Part shown: one piece after another, positions 1 through 14,815 of the stretch | How the letters are laid out: each line of letters begins with the position of its first letter | Position numbering within the stretch: the first letter of the stretch is position 1 | NCBI GenBank assembly: GCA_025642065.1 | Contig: JAODUP010000947.1 | Location: 108,501-172,500, forward strand | DNA: 64,000 nt | Source: Paralvinella palmiformis | Lineage: Eukaryota > Annelida > Polychaeta > Terebellida > Alvinellidae | Direction: 5' to 3' | The notes under the pieces: model-generated | Told to the model about the DNA's origin: nothing | The model's input: the letters and a program-made list of their open reading frames with translations, nothing else | The model's database searches: none | Translations under genes and position numbers: made by a program

Positions 1-1640
1 TTTTGCTCACTGGCTTATAAATAAACGATTAATGATACTGTAACACACACACACACACACACACAAGAAAACACTATGTCTCATAATTTAGACAAAATAT
101 TAGCACATTTTATTTTACAGTAATAAAATACACTAATAAAGCAATGAGTATATCTCCCAAGCTATCAATATAAAATATACCAATGTTATTTGATTACATA
201 TATCATAACATACCCTAGACAAGGATCCATCATGCTAGGACTTATATAAATAGAACAGTAAAATAATAATAGAGTGTTATTCTGGTCCAAAAAGGCATAT
301 TATTAATGGAATTCCCATAACATAATACCATTTTATTGATATGTTACCCACAATTTATTAACTATCTATCACCATCATTATTGATATGCAACAATACATT
401 TATTATCTAATACGATATAACTCTATTATATTTGGATAGATTATGAAATTGTGTTGATAGCAGAATACCAGGCATCCGTATATTACATCTGACAATCAAT
501 GATTAATTACTTAACACATAAACATCACATTTATCACCATTTTCACGGAGCTGAGGAATGTTTTAATGTGAAATTTGGATTGTATAAAAACATGAGCCTA
601 TATTCACGATATATTGATATCTCTCGAGTTACATTAAAACCTGCTCCCCCATAAACAACCAGTTCTGTCGGTTACTAAAGAGTGATAAAGCCAAACCCAT
701 ATTTAAGACAGCCCCCCTGTGTTTAAAGACTACCATCTGATGTTGAGCTGTTTCTTCTCTACACTGCTCATATCTGACAGGGGTGGGGGATGGGGGGGGG
801 CTTCTTATAGAACAATATCCATCAAACGTAGGCATGACCCAGATTCGAACCCACTAGCACCTGACGCAGTCTCTCCTAACAGGGTTATGGTAACTCATTA
901 CAATTGCAATAAAAACCCAATTCTGTCATACTAAATAAAAAGGAGAACAGATGTTTCAAAGCTTACAAGAGAATAAATAAAGGTAATTGATGTTATTGTG
1001 TTAAAAATAAGAAACATCAACAACATATTATAGTTAATTAAAAACTTAATTTGTGTGATCAATAAACACAGAATCCCGCAAAATATTAAACTGCTTCATT
1101 CATCACATATATCAGGCTAATAAACATACATTACAGTTATTGTATGGTTACTATTTCCTAAAGCGTTATTTCAGTTGTACGTGTTTTTTACTGTACAGCA
1201 AACTATATAACGGCAAATTAAAACTAGATGTTATTTGTACCACGAGAGGATCAAAATGTTGAGAATAAACAACTTTATCAATAATGACTAGCATACAAAT
1301 GTTTATTATCAGTTAAATCTGAAGCAATAAAATAATACTATATTTAAAAAAAAGAAGCACACAGTTAAAGGTCATCTATAATTAATAACATTTCCTTGAA
1401 CTATTTACTAAAAGAATAAGAATAAAATAAATCATATACTCATAAAAACAACATTTTAAAGATATTCTCTGGTCGGATGATTAGTAGTTAATATTACTGA
1501 TTCTTTTATAATAATAATAATAATAATAGACCCTTTGTAAAGGATTGATGTCTGAGGTGTTGATGAAACTCTGACTGTGTCACTTCAGCTTTGATCATCG
1601 TGTTGTTATCTTATCGTAATCCGAAAGCAGCACATCCTTT

Positions 1641-1674
<34 letters not shown>

Positions 1675-2024
1675 AAGGAATGTACACGACCTATACGAAC
1701 CAAACATTTCGTTATCATTAACATTCCACAATACTGACCAATCATCAGCAGTGTAAGTTAATTAATAGTCAAACATATATTAGGATGATAAACAATGAAG
1801 ATCGTTAGTTCGTATTAACCAGGTATAATTATGGTCCTCTATGGTCAGAACTATAACATATATATACGATATCTACTGCTCTGTATAATACAATGAACCA
1901 ATGTTGACATGAATGATATCAGGTGATGAATACATCAACTAGAAAAAAATACGTTTAAATCTGACTTTGTACGAATGCCATTAAATGCACATTTTGTTAA
2001 TCTCTGCGGTAGCCGAGTTTGTTT
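1..2024. other. 3' flank / 3' UTR of RGS12
   Basis: This lies downstream of the RGS12 stop codon on the minus strand, so its right part should be 3' UTR. The sequence is AT-rich and non-coding, with (CA)n near 44-64, (ATA)n near 1510-1528 and (TA)n followed by GA repeats near 1640-1676. A minus-strand AATAAA (read as tttatt at 1302-1307) could be a polyadenylation signal, but others exist and I cannot choose. Positions 826-900 hold a weak tRNA-like B-box (attcgaaccc), perhaps a SINE scrap. No other gene is seen. Confidence 0.5.
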
Positions 2025-3211
2025 TTAGACAAAGCTAACAGGAACATTATCCCCCGTTTCTATTCGTGAGTTTCTGGCTCTTGACTGTGATTGGCTCGAG
2101 GACGAACGAGTTGATGATGACAGTGATGACATCCATTGCGACTCCTTCGTATCCTGTCCCGATGATAATGATGATCTGGAGCTGGGCATCAGTGAAGTGC
2201 TACATTCAGAGCCGCTGTCAAAAACCAAGTCGTGGGTCGTTGGTGACGGAGTCGACTGACTACGGTGTTCAGCACCAGGTGGCCCCATTAACTCTAATTC
2301 TATATCGGAGTCGCACCCTGATGACGAAGATGTAACGCTGTGATTTGGTTGACTGGGAATCATTTTACTGTATGTCAAATGTTTAGAGAGAGTTCTTACT
2401 GACTGTTTGTTGGTTTGTGTTCTCTCTTTACCAGTGATATTTAGTGGAATGGGTGGCGAGTAGTTAGCTTCTTCTGGGTGATTGACAACAGACTGATCAA
2501 GATGTGGTGGAGATGGCAAAGGTGCAGCTTCATCTCCACTTGAATCTGAGGGAGGTATCAGCGTAATGTCTAAATCATCATCGCTAGCTGCTGGCGTGCC
2601 GTTCTTTGACTGGCTAAAGATGGTGCCATCATGTGTCTTGCTGGAAGGCGGATTGCGACGTTTTGGCACTTGGGGTTGCTGGAGAACTCCAGATACCTGA
2701 CTGACTCTCAGTGGCCGACATCCCAGTGAGAGGTCCTCACTTTTGCTACCTAGCATGTAGCTCATGTAGCTCTGATCGCGATTCTGCATGTCAGAGGTCA
2801 TTCCGAGGTCACACAAACTGGGATCCATGAGCTGCGACTCCTCCATGTTTTGGAGGCCGTCCATGAAGTAAGTTGTGCCATGATTTGGAGTCGGTATCAC
2901 GCCATCAGAACTAAAACTACAATTGCCCATCGCAAACTTAGCAGTCCGTGGTGTCATAATCCCCTCAGACAGTGCTGCCCTCTGGGCATCAAATTTACTC
3001 GTCTTGCCAATGCTATGAACATGACTAGATTGCACCGAAACTGCAGAAGTGGAAGACGCAGCTGGTTCCAACACAGACCTTGGTTGTTCGGGTTTCTTCT
3101 CCTCTTTCAGACGCAAGAAATCAGGCAACTCAAGATCACGAGCCGTGAGTCCACGCTGGTCATCTAACTGTCGACTCTGTGCACGTGACAACAGCTCAAA
3201 CAAACGCTCAT
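2025..3211 (-). CDS. RGS12: RGS12 coding exon 16: GoLoco and C-terminal tail
   Basis: The last coding exon, 1,187 nt ending in TAA at 2025-2027. It opens with GoLoco FELLSRAQSRQLDDQRG; the DDQRG end carries the Arg that reaches into the nucleotide site of GDP-bound G-alpha-i in this family. LELPDFLRLKEEKKP follows, conserved beside RGS12/14 GoLoco. About 360 residues of low-complexity Ser/Thr/Pro/Asp tail follow. The last residues VSFV fit a class I PDZ ligand ([S/T]-x-hydrophobic). Acceptor GAAATTTCAG-type site at 3212-3214. Confidence 0.95.
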
Positions 3212-5703
3212 CTGAAATAGTTAAACATTATCTGAACTAAGCACTCAGTTACCTTTTGTGTATTATTGTTATTATCATTATTCCTATCAGAGCTAAGATA
3301 TGAGAAATTAAAATATCAGAATATTTAGTAATTATTTGAAAAGAATAAAACGACAAATGATCCAAAGCTTACACAGCTTTATTAATCAGAAATTCCCCCC
3401 CCCCCATACTTTAGTAATCATAAGTTACAGTAACTGGATATTCTTCATCAATCGTGATGGAAAGATTTAAAAAACAAAATCCATAATCAAATTTTAAATT
3501 AAAAAGAAAACCAAATTAAAAATTTCAACGAAACATTTAATTTGAGTTTAATATCCTTATTGAAGAAATTAAAGCCCCTGTACACTGTTGAAGCTTTTGG
3601 TAAACAACGAAAATCCAACTAAATTTAGAGAGAACGTTTTTCAGCTTTCCCTAACACTGTTGCAAAGAAACATTGAGAACAGAGATACTCACCATCGGCA
3701 TCAAATCTCTTCCCACCCCCACGTATAGGAGGAGCTGGTGCTAGCTGTGGGGGCTGTACAGTGGTGACACCTTGTGGTTTGCTCTGGTGTGCTGGAAGTG
3801 AGACTCTGCCAGGTTTTACTTTGGCCTTGTTTCCCTCTCTCTCGCCAACGGAGTTGCGTCGTATGAAACCTAAGATTCCGGAACTGCGATTCTCTTCCGA
3901 CTTGAACTAGAAATTTTAGGAAACGCTGATTACTTACAAATTTATCTAGAATAGATGCTAATAATGACGATGCTTAGAGTATTACTATTTGTTGTGTCTA
4001 TTGTTTAAAATATTCCAGGATCCTGTTCAACATAACAAATTTGGTACCCATTTCTGTAAATTATTGCCATGGAACAACTTACTAGGAAATTGACATATAC
4101 AAATGACACAGCTAACACTGGGATTTGAACCCAGAACTGATAAACGCAAGGGTAGTTCACTACTACTGCACTATATGAGTAGCCTATCAGAGATTTCTCC
4201 ATTTAGAGGAAGTAACCTTATTCTAAGACCCTATCTCTACGTGAATTATGGATTCCAATTGTTTATCGTGAGTCTGTTTATGTTAATTATAGTAAATAAA
4301 GTAATTTTTTATGGCTAATACCCTTTTTCCAAGATGATTCTTTTCTAATAACAATAACAACAATTTATATTTTATAAAATAAGTATTTTTGTCACTAGAA
4401 TAATATTTTTTAAATATGTAACGCTTAGTACAGTAACCAAAAGTTCCACAATAAAATCACAAGAAAAAAAACCTGATATCATAGATATAGGGAAATAATC
4501 CAAATTACGGGAGGGCCGCCATTATGGCTGCACCGGATGCGAGATTCGAAGGCGGGAAGGAGAAAACTGAAATGCTCCGACATCACATTGGTGCTCTCTA
4601 GACTGACACAGATTATAGTTTCTCTTAAGCTTTAATTTCTGAGCCATTTTGATTCATCTTCCTCTTGTCAGGTTCCTTCTGGCTCAAATTGATGTGGTTG
4701 TATGTCATTCATGATGTAATTTTAACAAGATAATGCCATTTAGTTCTGGAATAATTCTTTGCTGACACTTGTTTACATGCTATTGTATGGGCTCTACAGA
4801 CTTCAGGTCAACTGGATATGCTGAAGTGACGTCAACATTCAGGAGCTTCTGTCTCTGTCTAGCTTCAAAATGGTGGCACCCACAGGCCATTAAAAGTCGA
4901 TTAATCAGCATTTTGAACTGGATTATTTAATTTGTGGGTGACCATTTACACATTTTGACATTATTTAGTAGGTGTATTATTCCTGAAAATCTGAAATGAA
5001 GATGGACTATCTCTTTAACCAGATCACTTTGATCTAATGTATGAATGAAAAATGTTTAGATTGTAATCATGTATTATGCTATTCCCTTGTGGTATCAAAT
5101 GGTATTTTTGTATGAGTTTCTGCCTTTTGTAAGTAGCCAACATACAACTACTTCGTTATTTGCTTGACACATTTGTCCTCAAAGGCTGTTGAGTAGCCTA
5201 GACATATATCTAGGCCTAAGTATGTATAAATGTGTGGAGTGTTTTTTGTTGTTGTATGTTTAGGTTCAAGTATGTATAGATTTATTTATGTATAGATTTT
5301 AAAGGATATTTGGGTATTGATTTTCTGAGCCAGTGTCACCATAGATATGTATTTTAAAGATAAATGTTGAGAGATGTCTTTTTTCTTTCTAATAAAAATT
5401 CTGACTGAAATAATTATTACATAGTACCATCATTGCTCTATAAATAATATATTAAAATAAATGTGCAAGAAATGAAATATTTAGTAAATTTATATATACA
5501 CAAGTCAAGCTTCCTATAAATAATTATATTTCTATGAGTTTTAATTCTTTTCATATATTTTGGTAAATATGTTTTGACTCTCTGATTAGGCGCCAAATAT
5601 TTGTAAGACTGAGTTGAGTTACCCGATGTCAAGAAAGAGTTATTTTTTTTAAAGAGAGCCACACCAAACAGGCTTTGATGACCTACACATGTTTAAATTT
5701 ACT

Positions 5704-5744
<41 letters not shown>

Positions 5745-6269
5745 GTATGTAGAAAATGATAAAACACACACCTTGCTCACATCCCAGCTTCCAGTTTCAT
5801 CAAATTTGATATTATTGGGATCCAGATTGTTGGCTGTTGTATCTAGAACATCTCTAAACAGATGAGCCATCAGCTCTTCGAGTTTGTTTGCCTGTTTATA
5901 AACATCGCTTCGTGGTCGTGGTACTGGTGGCTTACTGGAGAGATGACGATGACTACCATAGCTACCCCACTCTGTAACAAAAGTAATAAACAACTCATAA
6001 ATAACAAGAACAACAACATCCAGTCATCTTGATATATAAAGTAAAAACACTAGAGTACCATTTTGTGTTATATAATTATCAACTTTGCACTCAGTATAAT
6101 GTCTTATTAATATGTTATTTATTAACATCATATATATATATATATATATATGATTACTACGAGATGACAAAGATTAGAAATATGATCCAGACATCCACCA
6201 CCAGCAGCAGAATATAGTTATATACTATATAATAGTGTATATTTGTAGAAGGACACACACACACACTCA

Positions 6270-6318
<49 letters not shown>

Positions 6319-9300
6319 AGTGTATGTTTGTGTTTTAAAGAGACAGAAAAGCTAAATTATGCCAAAGAATTGTATTTATGAATTTAAGATTTGATGTATA
6401 TACGAATGTGGGCATGTGCATCGACAGACAGACAGACAGACGACAGACAGACAGACAGAGAGCATTCTGGTGTCAGACCACAAACAAAATTACTTATTTT
6501 TACAGACGGAAAATTAATAATTACCGTAGGTCCCAGCCATTAAGCTGAGGTAGTTTTTAGGCCTAAAATATAACGATTTATGGTAGTACCATCCATTAAG
6601 CCAACCTAAAAATCGTAACTTTTCCCTGCAGTATTTCCAGGTGACGTTTTGAACGCAGGAAATAGTTTTGTTTTTATAATTCGTTCCAATGTGTTTTGTA
6701 TACTGTCAATAGATCAAGGCAAATTATAATGATCATTTACACAAACTGTTTGTGCATAGGTAGGACCTCAAACTTAAGTTAACGGCATGATTAAACATTT
6801 AATGAACCGCATATGAAGTCAATGACTTAGAAATAATTAGACATATTGTCAATTACTACTGAACCTTTGATGGTACGTTTTGGTCACTAAAACAGCAATA
6901 ACCAAGACAATGTAAATTACCGGTATATGAGGTCAGTTAGTAACTCTCTATTGAAAATAAATAAATTAATTAGTAATTATCCCATTATGCCCAGACAAAA
7001 TATGTATATGGGGGCATGTCTATGCCGTCAAACGAATGAGATACGACCCTCTTAGGTGCGGAATGTCTTGGGTACAAGTTATCTTGTTACCGATGCTGCC
7101 TTCAAATTGAAAGTCGTGAAATGCACTATTGTGTCCAACATTTATCCATAATTTATCTACATATAAATATTGATTTTCGTCATAATTATCATCAACTTCT
7201 ATTTTCACTCCACGACTGCATGAGTTTAAATAAAAATGATGAGTGATGTCCATTTGCATCTAGATCTAGACGGCTGCTAACACACCAAAATTATTTCTCC
7301 CAATGACTGGATTTCTTGACACTGAAATAACACCAGCCATTAAGCTGAACCCCCCCCCCCAAATAAGGGTCAAAATGTTGACACAAAAGTCTTGTCAATT
7401 CACATTATTATATTTAATTCACAAATTAACTGATCTAATTTATATAAAGTTAAAATTGGTCTGTCTACTTGTCTGTTTGTTTAGTGTGTGTGTGTGTGTG
7501 TGTTACGTTACCTACCTAGGGCATACACAACACAGACTGTTAAAAAATGTGCACCACATTGACGAAATAAGAATATATATATATATATATATCATCATCA
7601 CAGATGACCTGGTGCAAGAATGTGTTAAAGTGTGACAGAATATTGAGGTTAAAATGATGTGTCACAGATAATGATACATTAACACAAAAAGCGGTGACAG
7701 TATTAATATAATTTGAGATATGTAGAATTATATTAATAATAATAATAATAATACATAGTGGGTTTATGAAGCTTAAAAACCAGTAAACTCTTCTTTAATG
7801 TCTTTTAAATATGGGGGGGGGGAGGTTAGAAACATTAAAAACTGATTAAGAAACAATCATTAAGTAGAAACGTTATTACCTAAATGCGTCTTAACTCATT
7901 ACTTATAAGACTTGTCTACATAACAGTTGATATATATATAAAATAATCAGTTATATATAGAATAATATCTACTGATAAATGTGAATAATTCGGAGTGGGA
8001 AAGGACATTGTATGGCATCAAGTGACACTAGTCTAACAAAAAGTTTTTATAAATCTTATCTCACAGCCACCCCCCATTCCTCAAAATCACATAACATAAT
8101 TCACCACAGTAACAATAATAGACATGATCTATTATTCATACGACTCGTTTAACAATATAGAGTATGACATACAGTAATCAGTTACTTTTATAACAGTAAT
8201 GAATAGGCAAATCTACAATCTGAAATTTTGTCACATTTTAATGACATCGGAACTGTGACAAGAGTTAAGTTTCTAAAGAAGTAAATACATCTGGCTTTAT
8301 TTAATATTGCAATGAAGTATAATATTATTTGAATGTGATAAAACTGCTAAACACTTTTTTTAAACATGTAAAATGTTAAAAAAAATGACAGAAAATAGGT
8401 ATTTGGATAGCAAACAGGAGTATTAAAAATAGGGGCAGGGAAATAGAAAATAGAGTAACTGAACACCTTGACACCATATCCAGCTGAGGTACTATGTCTA
8501 GCTAATAACACTGTCACAGCTGATAACAATGTGCCCAGCTTATAACATTGTCATAGCTGATAACAATGTGCCCAGCTGATAATACTGTCACAGCTGATAA
8601 CAATGTGCCCAGCTGATAACACTGTCATAGCTGATAACAATGTGCCCAGCTGATAACAATGTGCCCAGCTGATAATACTGTCACAGCTGATAACAATGTG
8701 CCCAGCTGATAACACTGTCATAGCTGATAACAATGTGCCCAGCAGATAACAATGTGCCCAGCTGATAATACTGTCACAGCTGATAACAATGTGCCCAGCT
8801 GATAACACTGTCATAGCTGATAACAATGTGCCCAGCTGATAACATTGTGCCCAGCTGATAACACTGTCACAGCTTATAACAATGTGCCCAGCTGATAACA
8901 CTGTCACAGCTTATAACAATGTGCCCAGCTGATAACACTGTCACAGCTGGATGTGGCAAGATTAACAAACTTCAGCAAACAAACATGAAAATGCTGGAAA
9001 AGCCAAAAAGAATCCTTTCCCTGCTGCTGCCATATAAAGCTAGCACCACCATATACAAATAGTCTCATACGATGTCCACAGCATCAACTCTTCACTGTTA
9101 TCTATTAGTGTCATCAATTATAAAACAATCAAAACGCAAACAGGCCAAACACTAGAACATGTTGCCACGACAGCGATAACACAACAAAATTTATCATCTT
9201 AGTGATGTGGCCAAGACTGTGAGAAGATATTTCAGAAAGATGACACACAAAACTGTTAGAAGAGAATCAGCCGAGAACACTTTACACTCTAATTACATAT

Positions 9301-12300
9301 TTGTTAAAGTCTCACCTTTTTTCTTCTTGCCTGTTACAGATGTAGTAAAGCACAATGTATTAATATGTTAGAATAAATTATCTGTGTTCAGTTAAGTATA
9401 CAGCCAACTAGATGAACGAATGACAATACCAACAAGAACTATATAACACTTTGTTAGAACTATCTCTCTCTCTCTCTCTACAAACTTTACAGCTAACTAA
9501 CGTTTCATGCCACACACAGACACACAGAACATTCTCTTGTTATTTACCATGCTGGTTAAATTAATAAATATTTAACTTTTATTATTAATATTTAAACCAG
9601 AACCAAAGTACTGTTCTCAATATATCCCCCCCCCCCAATCAATTATATTATTAATGATGTTTCAGGTAAGACCAGGATCAGTATAGTGACATCATATTAT
9701 TGTATATAACTTCTATTCAAAGTTCAATATCTGAGACTATTTGTCCTTCAGTTTAAACATTTAAAATCAGGTCAAATGTAAATTACTAACAAGTATATTT
9801 TATATGCATATAAGCACAAACTATAACATTTCAGTTTATGGACTAACTTATTGAAATAAGTTAGCTCTAACAAACCTTCTAACCCATTTGTATAAACTTT
9901 AATATATTATGATACAACAAACGCACATCTTTTTGTTCAAAATATAGACAAAAACTACATTAAACATAAAGTATACTATTTACATTTGTATATGTTTATT
10001 TTCAACTTTTGGCTCATTGTTTAAGAGATATAAAGGAATTTTGAGAACTGGAAGCTCTGGTATAACAAAGGTCTATTGTTTCATTCTAGTAGTATTTTGC
10101 TATGATGTATTATAATTAAATTATTGTTATTGCTAGTTTTAACACTGTGATTATTAATAAATTATTTATAACTAGTTAGTGATGTGTCGCCACAAACATG
10201 TCAGCCAGCCCAGTCACCAGATATTATGCTGCATTACAAATAAATAATTTATTGTTTTATTTTGAGCAAGCTTACCTTTAAAATCATCCAGACTCTGGAC
10301 AATTACTTGTTTATGCTCCAGAACAGAAACTGATTGATCCTCCTTCAAGATCACACCAGTTCCAGCCTATAGGTGACAGAAAGGTCAAGGTCAATTTAGT
10401 GTGGCTATTTAGACAGATCACAAATGTACAATATAATACATGCACGGATAAACAGACAATTACACACACACACACACACACAAGCCTTACCACATGTACC
10501 ACTGTGTTCTGGTCTAAGGCTAAACCATATTTCTCAAGGATTGGCTTAAAAACACTGGCAACAGTCTGACTTGGTTTGGCACGAACGCAGACATATCTTT
10601 TCTGAGGAAGATCTAGTCGAAATACACACAGCTTATCCAGAATGATCTGTCTGGATGCCAAAGAACACAGATCCCTGGACATATCCAAAGGCTACAGGAA
10701 TAAAAATATACAGAGTACTTCCGAAAATTGTCTTAGAAAAATCCAATTAAAATTATGTCCCAGCATACAATTTATAAAGCTAAACAAATTGTGATGACTT
10801 TCAATGATCAATAACAGCAAATTCCCTTAAAACACTTAATCCATTATCACCATATAATATGTGTATTATGTCACAATGAGACTTACATTATCGTCGCCAG
10901 CTAAACAAACAAGCAGCAGTTCTAGAATGAGTTGTCTCCTCTGACATAGTTCACAGAGAGCAGCTTGTATCGTACGTCCTGTACTGGCTACTATGACAGT
11001 GGTAGAGCTATCAGGAAGGATGACACGACAAAACTTGTGACTCTCTTGTGCCGTGACATTCTTTGGGTCAATTTCCTAAAAAAAAAAGATATCTGAGTTG
11101 GGATTTTTTGTTTTGTTTTTCGGCATCACGTTATTATGATATTTTGTTAGAAGATTCTGAAAGCAATAAACGAATCCATGGATATATTTGGGAATGATGA
11201 ACAATAAACCATTTAGTACACAGAGTGGCTGAAAAATAACAATCTGGTTACTCTATCCATAAACCCTTAGAATGTTATAACAAATACACAAAAAAAACTT
11301 TAATAAATTCACACAACAAATCTCCAATGATTCTATTCAAAAAGCTTCAACCACAGACAGCTGCTGACATTCTATTACAGCAAAGTTGTAGTAGTAAAGA
11401 TTTAAAGTGATGTCACCAAAACTGTACCATATATACTCGCATATAAGTTGAGGTCAATTTTTGACCTTGTAATTCTTTCCTCAGGTATATGCTCACCGTA
11501 TAAGTTGAGGTCAGGTATTGGCTTAAAACCACTCAAAATCTGAATCATTGTCGTCATTCGCAAAAAAGCTGACCCAGTCGTCTTCAACTGGCAGGTGTTA
11601 TTAATTAATGGCTTTCACAGCAAGTGGTGAGCAAGGTTTGCAATGTGAACAGTGATTTCTATGTTATTGCTTATCATCTGGAGGTACCAGGTAGTAAACA
11701 GTGCATGACTATCAAGTATTATTACATAAAGACTGGCATGTTTGTGAGATCCAAATAACAGTTTGGTGAAAATTATTTGTTATTTATTGAATAGTAGTGG
11801 ATTAGTAGGAGGCGATGGCCGAAAACATCTTTCCCACAGCTGGTAGGAAATACGACATGCATATAAGTTGAGTGGCTTCTGAGAACTCCCTTTTCCCTAC
11901 CCAAAAAAAATGACTGACACACAAACAGATACAACAGATGCTCATTGAAGAGAGGTGATGATGATGAATTTTTTGGTTTTTAATCATTATAGCTGATTTT
12001 AGTGCATTTTATACGAGGATTCAACTCCAGGGGGGCTTATTGGTCCTAGAAACTGGTGCATCATATACAAGAGTGCGATTTATACACAAGTATATACAGT
12101 ACATGTTAAAATAATCTTTAATCAATTGATGTAATTTTCATGGATGTATTGGAAGATGTATTTGAAACAGTTAACAATTTATATTAATAAGAAATGTCCT
12201 TTCAAAGCTAGCCATACCTGTAATGTTCCCTGTAGATGTTTACCGATGGTGTTTAGATCTGCCAGATCCAGACTAGGACGTCCTTTACTCGAATCGTGGC

Positions 12301-14400
12301 TGTTCCTCCTCAGATCAGGATCTGTCGACATCTTAGCCAACTTTTTGTCAGATTTATCTGGATAAAATTGATGAACAATGATGTAATTAGATATTATGTT
12401 GTCAAACTGAAACTTTCCAGAAAACCTGTTTTGTGACATTCAAGTCTGGGCATCTTTAGGAACCATTTAGAGGAGAACTACAAGGGATTTAATATGACTG
12501 AGGATATCCATTAGACATGCTCCTTTAAACTACTTTAAGGAATGAACCCTTTACTTAGACTTCCCAGGAAAGCACCCACAAACACAGGGAATACTGGAAT
12601 TCAAACCTTGCCCTGGAGATTTGTGGTTCAGGGTGTTACCGACTGTAATGAGGGACTTTAAATGAAATGTCTACCTTTATTTCAAAATGTTCAGGACTAC
12701 TAGAAATATAAGTTCAAACAAATAATAAATGTGGTTAATATATAAAACTGATCAACCGTATATTAATAAATCCAGTTAAAATTGATGGTAAAACTCTTCT
12801 GTGGGTGTATCAACTAAATTATTTCTGTGGGTGAATCAACTAAAACTCTTCTGTGGGTGAATCAACTAAAACTCTTCTCTGGGTGAATCAACTAAATCTT
12901 TTCTGTGGGTGAATCAACTAAAACTCTTCTGTGGGTGAATCAATTAAAACTCTTCTCTGGGTGAATCAACTAAATCTTTTCTGTGGGTGAATCAACTAAA
13001 ACTCTTCTGTGGGTAAATCAACCAAAACTCTTGCCACCATTTTGAAGCCAGACTCAGACTAGATGCTCATGAATTTTACTGAGTAAACATCGTAGTCCCA
13101 ATCAGTGTCACATTGACTGCCATTTAAGACTCTTGTCAGACTTTTTTTGGCAAACACGCAAACAAACCCAGATTTGCTTATATCTATATAGATATCACGT
13201 ATAATATACAAATATTATTGTCAGATTTGGATTTAGTTTATATGAGCATCACACATCTTAATCATAATATACGCCGAGATTGTTCAACAATCACACAGAG
13301 CTCTTTAATATTCGTCTCTAACCACACTGACATTTTGCTCAGGCTAACAATATCGACATTCTCAACACATTAACAGATAATCTGCTCACATCTGATTTCT
13401 TGCCACTAACAAACATTGTGTTAAAGTACACAAATAATATTAAGCATTATATCAACATATTTTACATATACTTGGCATTAATGCAGACAACATTTATATA
13501 AAACAAAAGATTATCAAGTAAAGTTTCCTTACTTTTGCCCCAAGGTAATAACGATCGACGTTTTTTCTCCTCACCACCTCCATCATCCGTTGCTGAAGTT
13601 GATGATTTAGATTTCTTTAATGTCTGTAAATAAAATAACAAATCTAACAGATCTGATACAACAGTACAGCAATCATTATATATAATATATTATATAGAAT
13701 AATATATTATTATTGTCTCTTCTAAATCCATGTTTTGTCGACTATGTCCACTCGCTCACTCACTCACTCACTCACTCACTCACTCACTCACTCACTCACT
13801 CACTCACTCACTCACTCACTCACTCACTCACCACTCACCACTCACTCACTCACCACTCACTCACTCACTCACCACTCACACACACACACACACACACACT
13901 AAGAAAAGAGTGGTTTAAGCACATATTCTGCCAACTATAAGCCCAGCTAATGCTACTATATTAGATCCAACTACCTACCTTACGCCATCTATCACTAGGT
14001 GTGGGTGGAGCAGGTGATGAGCGATTATTGTTTGTATCTCCCAATGATGGCGTTTGTGGACAGGGTAGAGGCTTACCCTCCATCTCTGCCATCACACAAG
14101 CTTTATAACTGTCTGACTTGAGGAAACGAACATAACTATCCTGCTTCATCAACTGAGTTATCTGATAAGAGAACATCAAAATAGATTATAGTAGAGCTAT
14201 ATAACATCAACAACTAACTTTATTAGATCACCCATAAATATATTTATATCTCACACAAAAATATAAAATAATTGTAAATAATATTAATTTAGGGTCCAAG
14301 GCAAATAAGTTGAATGCCTGTAACAGTGGCCACAGTGTCAGCCATAAATTTAAATTAAACATCTAATTATTATGACCTGTTATAATATTAATTATAAGCT

Positions 14401-14448
<48 letters not shown>

Positions 14449-14768
14449 ATCCATGATGTGAATACATATTACACAGGGACTGAATTAATCTCACAGTACT
14501 GTGGTGGCCATCATAGTTACTGTTGTTAATCATTGAGTGTCTTTTGAAATAAACATTCCAGAGTTCTATCATAAAATGTGCAGTATTACATTAAAACCAT
14601 TACAGTTTGATAGTCAACTCCAAAACTTGAGTGTTACAACAATTTGTTTTCTTGGTGACCAGCAGAGTTGTAAGAAAATGGATAAACTTGATAGCTTTAA
14701 CTCTGAAGAGAAACACTAAATATAAATCTTTGGGAAAATACTATACAAAACTTGGTTGAGCCATTTTA

Positions 14769-14815
<47 letters not shown>

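Larger units (their letters stand above)
5972..9315 (-). other. RGS12 intron 13
   Basis: Contains (CA/CT/TA)n at 6256-6316, a GACA repeat near 6424-6460, a dispersed repeat (6355-6425), a pair of direct repeats cagccattaagctga at 6534 and 7334, (GT)n at 7487-7502, (TA)n at 7573-7591, and the 8.5-8.95 kb minisatellite. No gene recognised. Confidence 0.5.

Noticed and set aside
5851..5920. GoLoco-like helix NKLEELMAHLFRDVLD in exon 14
   Set aside because: Lacks the DDQR end; the true GoLoco with DDQRG is in exon 16.
8551..8907. 118-codon minus frame
   Set aside because: Product of the 18/19-bp minisatellite (37-bp paired period); repetitive peptide, no start context.
13713..13940. Frames rich in Thr-His-Ser-Leu
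   Set aside because: Translation of the (CACT)n microsatellite.
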